A stretch of 64,000 nt of DNA from a virus. This document shows, piece after piece, positions 40,934 to 48,819 of the stretch. The stretch spans positions 28,766 through 92,765 of IMG/VR virus record IMGVR_UViG_3300047564_003078; one strand, 5' to 3'. A program made the translations under genes and the position numbers. Positions within the stretch are counted from its first letter, which is position 1. Each line of letters starts with the position of its first letter. Below the pieces are notes generated by a model. That model saw only the letters and a list, made by a program, of their open reading frames with translations, ran no database searches and was not told where the DNA came from.

Positions 40934-42249
40934 TGCCTAATTTAAATCCCAACAGCACAAACTACATTCACAGTTACGAACCCAATACCAACGATCTAAC
41001 CATGGCCATGCAGTATGATACTGAAGGTAGACCAACCCTGAGGACCATAGACAGCCAAGCAGGTTACACCAGCAAGAATCGTATGAAGGTATCATCCTAC
41101 ACCACTGACTTCTTCAACACATTCCAATACGGCAAAGAAACAGATGTGTGGGATGAAAGCACTGTCTCAGGCGGATCTGCCACTTGGAATAGTAATACCA
41201 ACTGGATAGACATGGCAGTGGACAGCACACAAGGAGCCAAGGTTACTCGACAGACTCGCAATGTGATGCGATATATACCGGGACGTAGTAGCACACTGAC
41301 CTATGCAGTTAGATTACAAACACCAGTAACAGGTATACGCAGACGCTTTGGCCTTTATGACGATGCCAACGGTTTTTTCTTTGAAGATGCAGGAGTCATA
41401 GGTGCGGACGGCTTACCAGAATACAACGTGGTGGTGCGTACCAGTACATCGGGCAGCTTGGTTGAAAATCGTATTCCTCGCAGTCAATGGAACGGCGATA
41501 AATTAGATGGGTTAGGAGTAGATGGTATCACTGCTGACCCCACCAAAGTACAGATGGTGAGTTTTGATTACGAGTGGTATGGTGCTGGACAGGTTGTTGT
41601 AGGTTTTGTGATCAACGGATCTACACACATAATACACACCTTTAATCACGGAAACATATCTACTGTACCATGGAGTTCAACGCCTTTCCTGCCTATTAGA
41701 TTAGAGATTGAAAATCTCACAGGGGTGGCAGGCACACACTATCTCTATCAAGGATCCAACAGTCTTATATCAGAAGGTACCCCAACTAAAATGGGTATTG
41801 CACAGAACATTACCAGTCCTATTACTGGTAGGACCATGGCCAGTTCCAACACCTTCTATCCTATACTCAGCATTAGATTAAAAAGTTCTGCACTCAAAGG
41901 TATTGTATTGCCCACATTCTTCCAAGCGGCTACTGTGGACAACACATCGGTGTTTTATAAACTGGTTCGCAATGCTACACTGACTGGTGCAAACTTTGTG
42001 AACATGCCTGACACCAACGCATTTACACAGTATGACGTCAGTGCTACCAGTTATACCGGCGGCATTGATATTGATAGTGGATTCGTTATTGGCAGCGGCG
42101 GCACCGGCATTAGATTGGATCAAAACACAGAATATCAACTCGGCCGTGGCAGTATGGGCACAGTCAGTGACACTTTGACGTTAGCTATAGCCTGCCCTAA
42201 CACTAACAAAGCGGCACTGGCTGCTATGACTTGGATTGAACAGCGTTAA
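40933..42249 (+). CDS. Virion structural protein, fibre-like
   Basis: 438 aa, starts directly at the preceding stop (TAATG). Beta-rich with N/T/G turns and no catalytic motif; NFVNMPDTNAFTQYDVS near residue 358 and DTLTLAIACPNTNKAALAAM near the end. Fits a receptor-binding or fibre protein. Confidence 0.65.
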   Translation: MPNLNPNSTNYIHSYEPNTNDLTMAMQYDTEGRPTLRTIDSQAGYTSKNRMKVSSYTTDFFNTFQYGKETDVWDESTVSGGSATWNSNTNWIDMAVDSTQGAKVTRQTRNVMRYIPGRSSTLTYAVRLQTPVTGIRRRFGLYDDANGFFFEDAGVIGADGLPEYNVVVRTSTSGSLVENRIPRSQWNGDKLDGLGVDGITADPTKVQMVSFDYEWYGAGQVVVGFVINGSTHIIHTFNHGNISTVPWSSTPFLPIRLEIENLTGVAGTHYLYQGSNSLISEGTPTKMGIAQNITSPITGRTMASSNTFYPILSIRLKSSALKGIVLPTFFQAATVDNTSVFYKLVRNATLTGANFVNMPDTNAFTQYDVSATSYTGGIDIDSGFVIGSGGTGIRLDQNTEYQLGRGSMGTVSDTLTLAIACPNTNKAALAAMTWIEQR

Positions 42250-42299
42250 AAAGATTCACCCCCCGCAGTGTAAACTACGAGGGGCTTGCTTCATATTAT

Positions 42300-42320
42300 T
42301 AATAAAGGGCTATGCCCTGA
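42300..42320 (-). terminator. Possible terminator of minus-strand gene
   Basis: GGGC/GCCC hairpin followed by TTTATT on the minus strand, just after the gene at 42343. Confidence 0.4.
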
Positions 42321-42342
42321 CATCTTAAATAACTATTATAAC

Positions 42343-42636
42343 TTATTTATTTTTAACGCCGCTTACAAACTCATAAAACTTTTCAGCAGCTTCTAGTACT
42401 TTCTCAGTGCCCGGAGCATCTGGCATTGCAACCTTGGTAACAATTTCGCCATTTTCTTTTGAAATACTGGTTTCAAAAGCACCCCATTTTGCGTGATAGT
42501 CTTGCCATACCTGGTTCTGTGCAAACTCTAGAACTTTGGTACGAATCTCGTAGCCATTCTTGTTTGGCTTGACAGTGGGCATCATGCTCTTCATTACTTC
42601 TGTCATCTGTTCAAATTGTTTAGTTACATCATTCAT
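42343..42636 (-). CDS. Helical protein of unknown function, 97 aa
   Basis: ATG 42636 preceded by AAGGAGAAAAGC. MNDVTKQFEQMTEVMKSMMP is a coiled-coil-like start; FAQNQVWQDYHAKWGAFE and VLEAAEKFYEFVSGVKN follow. Resembles phasin-like helical proteins loosely. Driven by the strong promoter at 42674-42702. Confidence 0.6.
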   Translation of the reverse strand: MNDVTKQFEQMTEVMKSMMPTVKPNKNGYEIRTKVLEFAQNQVWQDYHAKWGAFETSISKENGEIVTKVAMPDAPGTEKVLEAAEKFYEFVSGVKNK

Positions 42637-42673
42637 AGCTTTTCTCCTTGTGTATGTGTGTGAATGTGCTAAT

Positions 42674-42702
42674 ATTATAGCAAAATTATTTAGTGTTGTC
42701 AA
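42674..42702 (-). promoter_or_regulatory. Consensus sigma70 promoter
   Basis: TTGACA, 17 nt ending TGC, TATAAT on the minus strand; perfect consensus, upstream of the gene at 42343. Confidence 0.85.
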
Positions 42703-42760
42703 CAGGCTTATGATCTTTTTTTGGTGCTGAATCCTCACCGTAGTACGGAATATGTGACAT
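42686..42760 (-). CDS. Micro-protein, 24 aa
   Basis: MSHIPYYGEDSAPKKDHKP...; ATG overlaps the preceding TGA. Last of a chain of six overlapping small minus-strand genes; its end overlaps the -35 of the next promoter. Confidence 0.4.
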   Translation of the reverse strand: MSHIPYYGEDSAPKKDHKPVDNTK

Positions 42761-42885
42761 CAGATGTCTCCTTCACCTAGCATGATCTTACGAGCAAGAT
42801 CATGACGTCCTTGACGTGCTAGTTCAGCAGCAGCTCTAGCACGACCTGTACGTTCAAATAAGTTAATAATGCGTTGCCACATCAT
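42760..42885 (-). CDS. Small Arg-rich protein (DUF1127-related), 41 aa
   Basis: MMWQRIINLFERTGRARAAA then ELARQGRHDLARKIMLGEGDI. The RARAAAELARxGRHD pattern resembles small alphaproteobacterial DUF1127-associated proteins. Overlaps both neighbours. Confidence 0.6.
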   Translation of the reverse strand: MMWQRIINLFERTGRARAAAELARQGRHDLARKIMLGEGDI

Positions 42886-42944
42886 TTGCCGCCGGGTTTT
42901 TTTTCGTTCTTATCGCGAAGATAACTGTGATCTGGATCTAACAT
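42882..42944 (-). CDS. Micro-protein, 20 aa
   Basis: MLDPDHSYLRDKNEKKPGGK; ATG overlaps the previous stop (TAATG), TGA overlaps the next ATG. Coupling supports translation; function unknown. Confidence 0.4.
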   Translation of the reverse strand: MLDPDHSYLRDKNEKKPGGK

Positions 42945-43135
42945 TATATCCACCCCTTCAAGTTTTGATTTGCTCTAATCTGCCAAGGTGCTTCACCTCT
43001 GCTGATGGAACGCTGTCTGCGTTCTAAATCTTCTAGGCTGATACTGTCAGCTAGGTATTCTTCAACAAACTGCTTTTCAGTACGAGTGTTGAGTATATCT
43101 TTGAACATGTTTTTAAGCATTACTGTACCTATCAT
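42944..43135 (-). CDS. Small DUF1127-like/DUF3563-like protein, 63 aa
   Basis: EEYLADSISLEDLERRQRS is the YLAxSxDLxDLERR pattern of small host-type proteins; then RGEAPWQIRANQNLKGWI. In the overlapping small-gene chain. Confidence 0.55.
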   Translation of the reverse strand: MIGTVMLKNMFKDILNTRTEKQFVEEYLADSISLEDLERRQRSISRGEAPWQIRANQNLKGWI

Positions 43136-43293
43136 TGTCTTGCTCCGTAAGCAGCTTCGCTGGCAACCACCGGAATCATTTCGGGTGCAAGACCGAGATC
43201 ACGCAGTTCGTGATAGGTAAGCGAATTTAACTCTCTAAGAGTTTGCTTATACACTCTATGACGAGCAAGCCAAGTTTTAAACTTTTCAATCAT
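43132..43293 (-). CDS. DUF1127-like protein, 53 aa
   Basis: MIEKFKTWLARHRVYKQTLR then ELNSLTYHELRDLGLAPEMIP: the RELxxLxxxELxDLGL core of DUF1127, small Arg-rich proteins common in alphaproteobacteria and reported to act in phosphate, carbon and stress regulation. Neighbour of pstS. Probably host-derived. Confidence 0.7.
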   Translation of the reverse strand: MIEKFKTWLARHRVYKQTLRELNSLTYHELRDLGLAPEMIPVVASEAAYGARQ

Positions 43294-43457
43294 TATCTTG
43301 CTCCTGCTCCGGGAGCAACACCATGCTCAAGCATGTAGTGATAAGCGTAAAGTGAATCTTTTTTGTATTCGATACGGGCCCAAGTTGCTAGATCCTTGTC
43401 TGAAGGTCTAGTTGACAGTAAATGTACCCAGTCGTTGAATAGTTTTAGTGTTAACAT
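43293..43457 (-). CDS. Small unknown protein, 54 aa
   Basis: Starts MLTLKLFNDWVHLLSTRPSD; contains RIEYKKDSLYAYHYMLEHG. First of the chain of six genes; TAATG overlap with the next. Function unknown. Confidence 0.6.
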   Translation of the reverse strand: MLTLKLFNDWVHLLSTRPSDKDLATWARIEYKKDSLYAYHYMLEHGVAPGAGAR

Positions 43458-43742
43458 TTTTTTCTCTCTATATATGTGTGAAATGCTGCACTTGCAGCAT
43501 TAACTATATATTTAACATAAAATGTTGACAAAACCGAGCGTGATTATTGCATATCGCCCTGCAAGAAAATGCATACCTGAGAATGGTTTTTTAAATGTTT
43601 GATAAAATCTTCATAAATCTGTTACACTTTTATGTTACATTATCTTTTAAATAATAGCGTAATGAGACACAGACACATACACAACCTCACACAGAGAAAC
43701 AGTCTCCTTGCGTTTTATTTTGTTAACAAAAGGATAACACAC
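43458..43742. promoter_or_regulatory. Divergent control region, DUF1127 cluster / pstS
   Basis: Contains a perfect 9-bp inverted repeat AATGCTGCA/TGCAGCATT (43481-43500), TATATA-type -10 sites on the minus strand, TTGACA at 43523, and two TGTTACA repeats 13 bp apart near 43619-43638. The repeats could be a PhoB-like box, but the spacing is not the canonical 11 bp. Confidence 0.4.
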
Positions 43743-44705
43743 ATGAAAACATTACTAACAGCAGCGGCAGTGGTAGCCCTAACAGCCACAGGTGCATTTG
43801 CCCGTGACAACGTACAGGTTACAGGCTCAAGCACAGTTCTTCCATATGCAACCATTGTTGCAGAAGCATTTGGCGAAAACTTTGAATTTCCATCACCGGT
43901 AGTTGAAGGTGGCGGTTCGGGTGCAGGTCGTAAGAAACTATGCGAAGGCGTAGGCGAAGGCACAGTTGATATTGCTAACAGCAGTTCAAAGATGAAAGAA
44001 GAAGAATGGGCCAAGTGCGAAGAAGCAGTTGGCAAGATTACAGAAGTTAGAATTGGCTACGATGGTATCGTATTTGCATCTAACATTGATCAACTCAACA
44101 TTGACGATCTAACAGTAGTTCAACTGTACACTGCACTACATGCTGACAGCACTGCAAAACTTTGGAGCGATGTCGATCCTGCTCTACCAGCGGTAGAAAT
44201 CCTTGCCTACATTCCAGGTACCAAGCATGGCACACGTGAAGTGTTTGATGTAAAGGTTATGGAAGATGGTTGTAAAACAGTACTAGGTGTTGAAAAGCTA
44301 GACGACGATCAGAAGAAGGCTTGCGTTAAGGTTCGTACTGATGGTGCAGCAATTGACATCGACGGCGACTATACTGAAACACTTGCACGTCTAGATGCAA
44401 ACAAGACAGCACTTGGCGTGTTTGGTCTTAGCTTCTATCAGAACAACACTGACAAGCTAGAAGTTGCTACAGTCAGCGGCGTATTTCCTAGCGTAGAAAC
44501 AATCTCAAGCGGTGATTATCCAATCAGCCGTCCGCTTTACTTCTATGTTAAGGATGCACATCTTGAAGTAATTCCAGGACTTAGAGAGTATGTACAGTTC
44601 TTCGTAAGTGATGAAATGGCAGGTCCAGACGGTGCTCTAGCACAATACGGTCTTGTTCCTGATCCAGAACTAGCAGCAACTCAAGAAGAGTGGGCTAACA
44701 AGTAA
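43743..44705 (+). CDS. pstS: Phosphate-binding protein PstS
   Basis: 320 aa from ATG 43743, with AAGGA upstream. Signal peptide MKTLLTAAAVVALTATGAFA; mature N-terminus VTGSSTVLPYATIVAEAF, GGGSGAGRKKLCEGVG and the ANSSSKM block, the phosphate-site motifs of PstS. Binds inorganic phosphate in the periplasm for the host Pst transporter. Phage pstS is known in marine T4-like phages. Ends in a strong bidirectional terminator. Confidence 0.92.
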   Translation: MKTLLTAAAVVALTATGAFARDNVQVTGSSTVLPYATIVAEAFGENFEFPSPVVEGGGSGAGRKKLCEGVGEGTVDIANSSSKMKEEEWAKCEEAVGKITEVRIGYDGIVFASNIDQLNIDDLTVVQLYTALHADSTAKLWSDVDPALPAVEILAYIPGTKHGTREVFDVKVMEDGCKTVLGVEKLDDDQKKACVKVRTDGAAIDIDGDYTETLARLDANKTALGVFGLSFYQNNTDKLEVATVSGVFPSVETISSGDYPISRPLYFYVKDAHLEVIPGLREYVQFFVSDEMAGPDGALAQYGLVPDPELAATQEEWANK

Positions 44706-44715
44706 TTGAGATACT

Positions 44716-44743
44716 CAAGGAGCAGGGTTAACCCTGCTCCTTG
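44716..44743. terminator. Perfect 28-bp palindrome, bidirectional terminator
   Basis: CAAGGAGCAGGGTT and its exact reverse complement are fused without a loop, between the convergent pstS and lipase genes; it covers the lipase stop codon. Confidence 0.8.
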
Positions 44744-45492
44744 TTCCATGCTTCTATATTTGCAACATAATTGACCATACTGTGATCAGAAAAGTTGTCA
44801 ATACTGCCTTTCTTAACACCCATCCACATACCACGACAACGATCTTTTACACGCTGCCATCCTGTGTTTTTGCGTACCTGTCCATAGGCGTTCATATAGT
44901 GTTCTGTACCGTGATGTCTATAGCCCATCAATGCAAGCGGAACTCTTGTCACAACATCATTGTTGTTGACCCAGCGATGATGTTGTACACCAAGATGCAC
45001 AACATATCCACGCCAACCTACACGTGGTGAACCAAACGTGTAAAGTTCTTCAGGATCGGGTAGTTTCTCGCAATATAAACAGCGACTAGACATAATGGTT
45101 GCCATTGCAGCACCAAGACTGTGTCCGGCAAACCATAATTTTTGTGATACAGGTTTGTCAAGTAAATCTTTTTGTATCATAGGCCACAAATCGTCTACTT
45201 CTTCTTTGAAACCTTTGTGTACTCTACTGATGGTTTCAGCCATAACTGGCACGGCTTTTAGGTCTGCTCGGATATCGTTAAAGCAAGTAGGTTCTGTTCC
45301 TCTACATACTATTACCATATCCTCTTTGTTTTGAAATCTGTAGGCTTGAGCTCCATGCTTATCATAGAGTTTAGTGCTGTTAAAACCTAATTTTTTTGCT
45401 TGACTTTTGGCTTCTCTTTCATTACAATAGGAAACTTGTGCTAATCTAGCAAATAATAGGCTACGTTCCTTGAAATTTAATTCTGTTATCAT
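44728..45492 (-). CDS. Class 3 lipase-like alpha/beta hydrolase
   Basis: 254 aa. GHSLGAAMATIMSSR (GxSxG nucleophile) near residue 120, FGSPRVGW, and VTRVP with HYMNAYG near the C-terminus as in lipase class 3. No clear signal peptide. May act on host membrane lipid at lysis or be a neutral gene; not decidable. Confidence 0.8.
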   Translation of the reverse strand: MITELNFKERSLLFARLAQVSYCNEREAKSQAKKLGFNSTKLYDKHGAQAYRFQNKEDMVIVCRGTEPTCFNDIRADLKAVPVMAETISRVHKGFKEEVDDLWPMIQKDLLDKPVSQKLWFAGHSLGAAMATIMSSRCLYCEKLPDPEELYTFGSPRVGWRGYVVHLGVQHHRWVNNNDVVTRVPLALMGYRHHGTEHYMNAYGQVRKNTGWQRVKDRCRGMWMGVKKGSIDNFSDHSMVNYVANIEAWNKEQG

Positions 45493-45514
45493 TTTACGCC
45501 CCCACTTATGTTCT

Positions 45515-45520
45515 TATTTA
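45515..45520 (-). promoter_or_regulatory. T4-type late promoter
   Basis: AATAAATA on the minus strand, about 25 nt upstream of the lipase ATG 45492. Confidence 0.5.
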
Positions 45521-45534
45521 TTGATAGACCATAC

Positions 45535-45540
45535 TAAATA
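45535..45540 (+). promoter_or_regulatory. T4-type late promoter
   Basis: CTAAATA with AAGGG in the leader before ATG 45559; divergent from 45515. Confidence 0.5.
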
Positions 45541-45558
45541 CAGTAAGGGAATTTTGCA

Positions 45559-45810
45559 ATGAAGAAAAGAACTAGAGGAATTTTAGAAGAACTCAGCACA
45601 ATCGGACGTAGAGGTTTCAGTGACGAGTTTATACAAACTACTGGTAACAATATTATTGAAAGTGCAATTAATTTACTTTCAAAGATACATGAGAGCTACC
45701 CTGAGGATACTGCCTTAGATTTAGAAAGGCGTTTCCTAAATGCAATTAGAAGTAACAATCCGAAGAAATTCAAAAGCGGTGTTGACAAAATAATGGAGAG
45801 CAAAAAATAA
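45559..45810 (+). CDS. Unknown 83-aa protein paired with nucleotidyltransferase-like gene
   Basis: Starts MKKRTRGILEELSTIGRRGF; helical, basic C-terminus. Shares its last base with the next ATG, so both are made together. Function unknown. Confidence 0.6.
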   Translation: MKKRTRGILEELSTIGRRGFSDEFIQTTGNNIIESAINLLSKIHESYPEDTALDLERRFLNAIRSNNPKKFKSGVDKIMESKK

Positions 45811-46547
45811 TGGGCGGCAATGTATTCCAAGGCACCAGTGACTTTGATCAAAAAGATATCCCTGCAATGATGGCACAACTCAATCCTATTCTTGCCAAGA
45901 TAGGAATCAAAGGGCATGTTATCGGCAGTGGTGCAACTCCAACCGCTGGTAAGAAAAGCGGCGATCTTGACGTAATGATTGACCAAGATGTTCTTGCACA
46001 AAAATTTAAGATCTCGTCGCCCAAAGACATCAAAATTGCCCTTGAAAAAATGCTTCAACAATCTGGATTTGAAACTGCCAAAAGCGGTGTTAACGTACAT
46101 GTGAAAGTGGTGCTTGATGACACTGCTCACCAAGTTGACCTAATGGTAGTTCCTCATGCTGAATTGGTCAGCAAGTTTCACGTACATGATTTGCCCAAAG
46201 GATCTCCCTACAAAGGTAAGAACAAGCAATTGGCTATTTGGTGGCTGAGCAAACAAGCAGGATACAACTGGAGTGCATTCAAAGGACTGGTTGATGCACA
46301 GACCAAAGAAGTTATCAGCAGAGACATGGACCAGATTGCAAAAATGATCATAGGTCCAAATGCCAGTGCTAGAGATCTAGGCAGTGTAGAAAGTATTATG
46401 GCAGCATTGCCTAGCAACAAAGCCAACAGTATGCTAGCAGATCTAAAACAAAACCCTGACTGGAGCGAACTGCCCACTGAGAGTGCTGAATTAGAACGCA
46501 TTAAACAACTCAGTGGATTAAGTCTAAACAGTGTAAGAATGATTTAA
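45810..46547 (+). CDS. Nucleotidyltransferase-fold protein
   Basis: 245 aa. GSGATPTAGKKSGDLDVMID near residue 40 is the GS...DxD site and VDLMVVP near residue 110 the third carboxylate of the pol-beta nucleotidyltransferase superfamily. Substrate unknown. Its pairing with a small helical partner recalls MNT/HEPN-like arrangements, but the partner has no HEPN motif that I can see. Confidence 0.65.
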   Translation: MGGNVFQGTSDFDQKDIPAMMAQLNPILAKIGIKGHVIGSGATPTAGKKSGDLDVMIDQDVLAQKFKISSPKDIKIALEKMLQQSGFETAKSGVNVHVKVVLDDTAHQVDLMVVPHAELVSKFHVHDLPKGSPYKGKNKQLAIWWLSKQAGYNWSAFKGLVDAQTKEVISRDMDQIAKMIIGPNASARDLGSVESIMAALPSNKANSMLADLKQNPDWSELPTESAELERIKQLSGLSLNSVRMI

Positions 46548-46590
46548 TTGCGTTTTTAAGCCATATTACCCCTATTTTACTACTCTTGAC

Positions 46591-46596
46591 TAAATA
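46591..46596 (+). promoter_or_regulatory. T4-type late promoter
   Basis: CTAAATA; a leader of about 50 nt contains an ATCCAC/GTGGAT hairpin (46608-46624) and AAGGAG before ATG 46651. Confidence 0.6.
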
Positions 46597-46650
46597 CATT
46601 ATACAAGATCCACTGAGCGTGGATTGTCATTTAGAGTAAGGAGAATTAAA

Positions 46651-47031
46651 ATGGCAGACGTAACAAGCGTAGCAATTGGTGCAACTACAGTTGGTGCTAA
46701 CTACGAAAAGTTTTCAATCAATACTTCAGATGCTGGTAAGGAGTATATCCTAAGTATCACTGCTGACGCTGGTACACTTACCAACGCAAAATTAAAAGAA
46801 GTTTACAACTATCTAACTACCAACAATTATACACCAGCAAATACTGATGGTAGCTCAGCAGGTACATGGGCAGGTCTTGGCACAGCAGATGGAACACCTC
46901 TTGATTTTACCGCTGACACTGTAGCATTAATCCGTTTTCAGACTACACAAGATTTTGATGTTACTGATTTCAATGCTGCATCAACACTGACAACATTAGC
47001 TATTGTTGCAGTATTTAGACCAGCAAAGTAA
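46651..47031 (+). CDS. Structural-type protein, 126 aa
   Basis: ATG 46651 with AAGGAG. Beta-rich, Thr/Ala-rich (VAIGATTVGANYEKFSINTS), ends LAIVAVFRPAK. Has the longest structured late leader and a strong terminator behind it, fitting an abundant virion protein. Confidence 0.65.
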   Translation: MADVTSVAIGATTVGANYEKFSINTSDAGKEYILSITADAGTLTNAKLKEVYNYLTTNNYTPANTDGSSAGTWAGLGTADGTPLDFTADTVALIRFQTTQDFDVTDFNAASTLTTLAIVAVFRPAK

Positions 47032-47052
47032 TTTAAGTTAAATTACAACAAA

Positions 47053-47080
47053 GGGTTCGCATTTTGCGGACCCTTTTTTT
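47053..47080 (+). terminator. Rho-independent terminator
   Basis: GGGTTCGC/GCGGACCC stem with ATTTT loop followed by seven T, just after the structural gene. Confidence 0.85.
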
Positions 47081-47088
47081 GTGACCGT

Positions 47089-47098
47089 TAAATACTGT
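47089..47098 (+). promoter_or_regulatory. Late promoter fused to possible start codon
   Basis: TTAAATA, CTGT, ATG 47099; starts right after the terminator. Confidence 0.5.
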
Positions 47099-47512
47099 AT
47101 GATTTTCCAATTGATAACCCTTGTTGACATAACTCAAACCAACGCCCGTCGAGGACATGATATGTTCGAACAAAAGCAACAACAAAACTTTCTAACAGTG
47201 CTGCAAACACTGAGTCTACGAAGCAATGCAGTAGTAGACAGTGAGCCTAAGAGTTTTTTTGACGATGCTGAACATTATGGGTTTGGAGAAGATTACCATG
47301 GCAACAACCAACTGTGGAAGCTAAATTTCAGCTATGAAAGCAGTCTAGAAAACATCTTAGAACTTGTACTAGATGATTTAAATTACGTACCATTCATTCC
47401 TAACCTAAATGAATCGGTTTTCTTTGACCTATCGGTTTTCCAAACCAAAGACGCTAGGGCAAAAAATACAATTGTAATACCTTTAGAAAACACATCTAAG
47501 ATAAATAAATGA
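47099..47512 (+). CDS. Unknown acidic protein
   Basis: Leaderless-type start at ATG 47099 gives 137 aa; ATG 47162 with GAGG upstream is a competing start giving 116 aa (MFEQKQQQNFLTVLQ...). Contains VLDDLNYVPFIPNLNES. Function unknown. Confidence 0.6.
   Translation: MIFQLITLVDITQTNARRGHDMFEQKQQQNFLTVLQTLSLRSNAVVDSEPKSFFDDAEHYGFGEDYHGNNQLWKLNFSYESSLENILELVLDDLNYVPFIPNLNESVFFDLSVFQTKDARAKNTIVIPLENTSKINK
47502..47507 (+). promoter_or_regulatory. T4-type late promoter
   Basis: GATAAATA element overlapping the end of the preceding gene; leader with GGAG before ATG 47584. Confidence 0.5.
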
Positions 47513-47583
47513 GTTAGAAATAACTTAGGCATTTAATAGGTACTACGAAAAGGCTTTTTCCTGTCGAACCAATGGAGTGTTAA

Positions 47584-47814
47584 ATGTCGACCACTGATCT
47601 TGAAAGAACTAGTTTAGAAGCACATGTGGACTTGTGTGCAATCCGTTATGAAGCATTAGACAAACGTCTAACCAAGGTAGAAGAAAAATTAGATACCATT
47701 GCTGATGATATGAAAGCAGGTCAAAACAGCTTGGCCAAGGTAATTATAGGTGCTGCTGGAACTATAGTAGCAGGATTGTTGAGCACTGTTGTCGTTGTTA
47801 TAATGCAAATGTAA
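47584..47814 (+). CDS. Holin-like membrane protein (XhlA-like)
   Basis: 76 aa. Coiled-coil helix (RYEALDKRLTKVEEKLDTIA) followed by a transmembrane stretch (VIIGAAGTIVAGLLSTVVVVI) and a tiny tail. This is the plan of XhlA-type holin or holin-associated proteins. Could trigger lysis with an endolysin elsewhere or the lipoprotein at 20130. Confidence 0.55.
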   Translation: MSTTDLERTSLEAHVDLCAIRYEALDKRLTKVEEKLDTIADDMKAGQNSLAKVIIGAAGTIVAGLLSTVVVVIMQM

Positions 47815-47823
47815 CTTCCACGA

Positions 47824-47834
47824 TAAATAACTTT
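47824..47834 (+). promoter_or_regulatory. Late promoter fused to start codon (leaderless type)
   Basis: GATAAATA, ACTTT, ATG 47835; no Shine-Dalgarno. Confidence 0.65.
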
Positions 47835-48110
47835 ATGTTGTTACGTGAAGTTTTTGATCAAAAAATAGATGAAAAATTAATATGGGGTCGTGCCGGTAAT
47901 AAGGTTGTACGCAAGTACCGTTGCAGCGGCGGCACCCGTCATGGTAGAATTGTGAGCAAAGCTCAACAATGTTTTGCCCCTTTGGATTTTAAGCAGAGTG
48001 CAAGATTTAAAAAAGTAAAAGCTAGAATTGGCGATCGCATGAGTCGTAAGGCTAGACGAACCAAGCGTGTAAATCCTGCAAGCAAACGAGTACAGGCGTT
48101 GAACAAGTAA
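47835..48110 (+). CDS. Basic tandem paralogue A, 91 aa
   Basis: IWGRAGNKVVRKYRCSGG, then RHGRIVSKAQQC and a Lys/Arg-rich C-terminus (MSRKARRTKRVNP). Very basic, so probably nucleic-acid binding. Shares the W-GR...VxRxYRC...GR-V pattern with the next gene. Confidence 0.65.
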   Translation: MLLREVFDQKIDEKLIWGRAGNKVVRKYRCSGGTRHGRIVSKAQQCFAPLDFKQSARFKKVKARIGDRMSRKARRTKRVNPASKRVQALNK

Positions 48111-48409
48111 TGCAAGTAGTAGAGATCATAGAAGGCTATACACAAGTTTGGGGACGCAGTAAAAAAGGAGTCGTTAGACGTTATCGTTGTACTGATGGTC
48201 CTAAAAAAGGGCGTGTGGTTGCAAAACCCAGTACTTGCGGAACAAGAGTTAATCAAAAGAAAAGCTTACAATTAAAAAATACTCGCAGAACCAAAGGTAA
48301 GTCACAATCTATAAAACGTGCCGCTACAATGAAACGTCCAACAACCAGCAGAATTCAAAAACTAAACAAAGGCATAACACCACGTCGCGGAAAGAGTAGA
48401 AAAAAATGA
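48110..48409 (+). CDS. Basic tandem paralogue B, 99 aa
   Basis: QVWGRSKKGVVRRYRCTDG, then KKGRVVAKPSTCGT and a long Lys/Arg-rich tail. Starts at the preceding stop. Looks like a duplication of paralogue A. May condense DNA or form part of the virion. Confidence 0.65.
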   Translation: MQVVEIIEGYTQVWGRSKKGVVRRYRCTDGPKKGRVVAKPSTCGTRVNQKKSLQLKNTRRTKGKSQSIKRAATMKRPTTSRIQKLNKGITPRRGKSRKK

Positions 48410-48819
48410 GAGCCACAGAATTTATCACTCTAGAACAAAAATTAGACGAGGTAATACCTCTAATTACCAATAGCAACAGTCTAGCCGTTGCAAAACAAAA
48501 TGCCAGTGTTACCAATAAACAAACAAAGACAACGGGTACTGTAGGAACTGTAAAAACCAAAGGTACTGTGCAACAACAGACACAACAAACACCTGAGCCT
48601 GCTGACATTACCCAAGCAGAAATACAAATAGACAAAGCAATACAACCCGGAAAACAAATCCCGTTGCCTACAGGAGCCGGAAGATCACAAAATTTTAGAA
48701 TAACAGCAGTCAAGGGGGACGAAGTAGAAATTGAAAACCCTGACGGACATCGTAATCCAAATCAACCTAACAAACTAACTTATAAAAGAAAAGACATAAA
48801 GAAGTCAATAGCAATATGA
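48406..48819 (+). CDS. Unknown 137-aa protein
   Basis: MRATEFITLEQKLDEVIPLI, a low-complexity Thr/Lys/Gln middle (TGTVGTVKTKGTVQQQTQQT), and a structured C-terminal part with FRITAVKGDEVEIENPDG. Its opening resembles MRATDL at 39489. Likely a virion-associated protein; function unknown. Confidence 0.6.
   Translation: MRATEFITLEQKLDEVIPLITNSNSLAVAKQNASVTNKQTKTTGTVGTVKTKGTVQQQTQQTPEPADITQAEIQIDKAIQPGKQIPLPTGAGRSQNFRITAVKGDEVEIENPDGHRNPNQPNKLTYKRKDIKKSIAI

Noticed and set aside
42258-42283. Terminator after the fibre gene at 42249
   Set aside because: CCCC/GGGG arms have a poorly paired middle and no T-run on the plus strand; too weak to list.
43610-43650. PHO box upstream of pstS
   Set aside because: Two TGTTACA repeats exist but 13 bp apart, not the 11-bp spacing expected; kept only as a low-confidence note in the control region.
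45559-46547. MNT/HEPN toxin-antitoxin pair
   Set aside because: The nucleotidyltransferase fold is plausible, but the small partner lacks a recognisable HEPN R-x(4-6)-H motif; not claimed.
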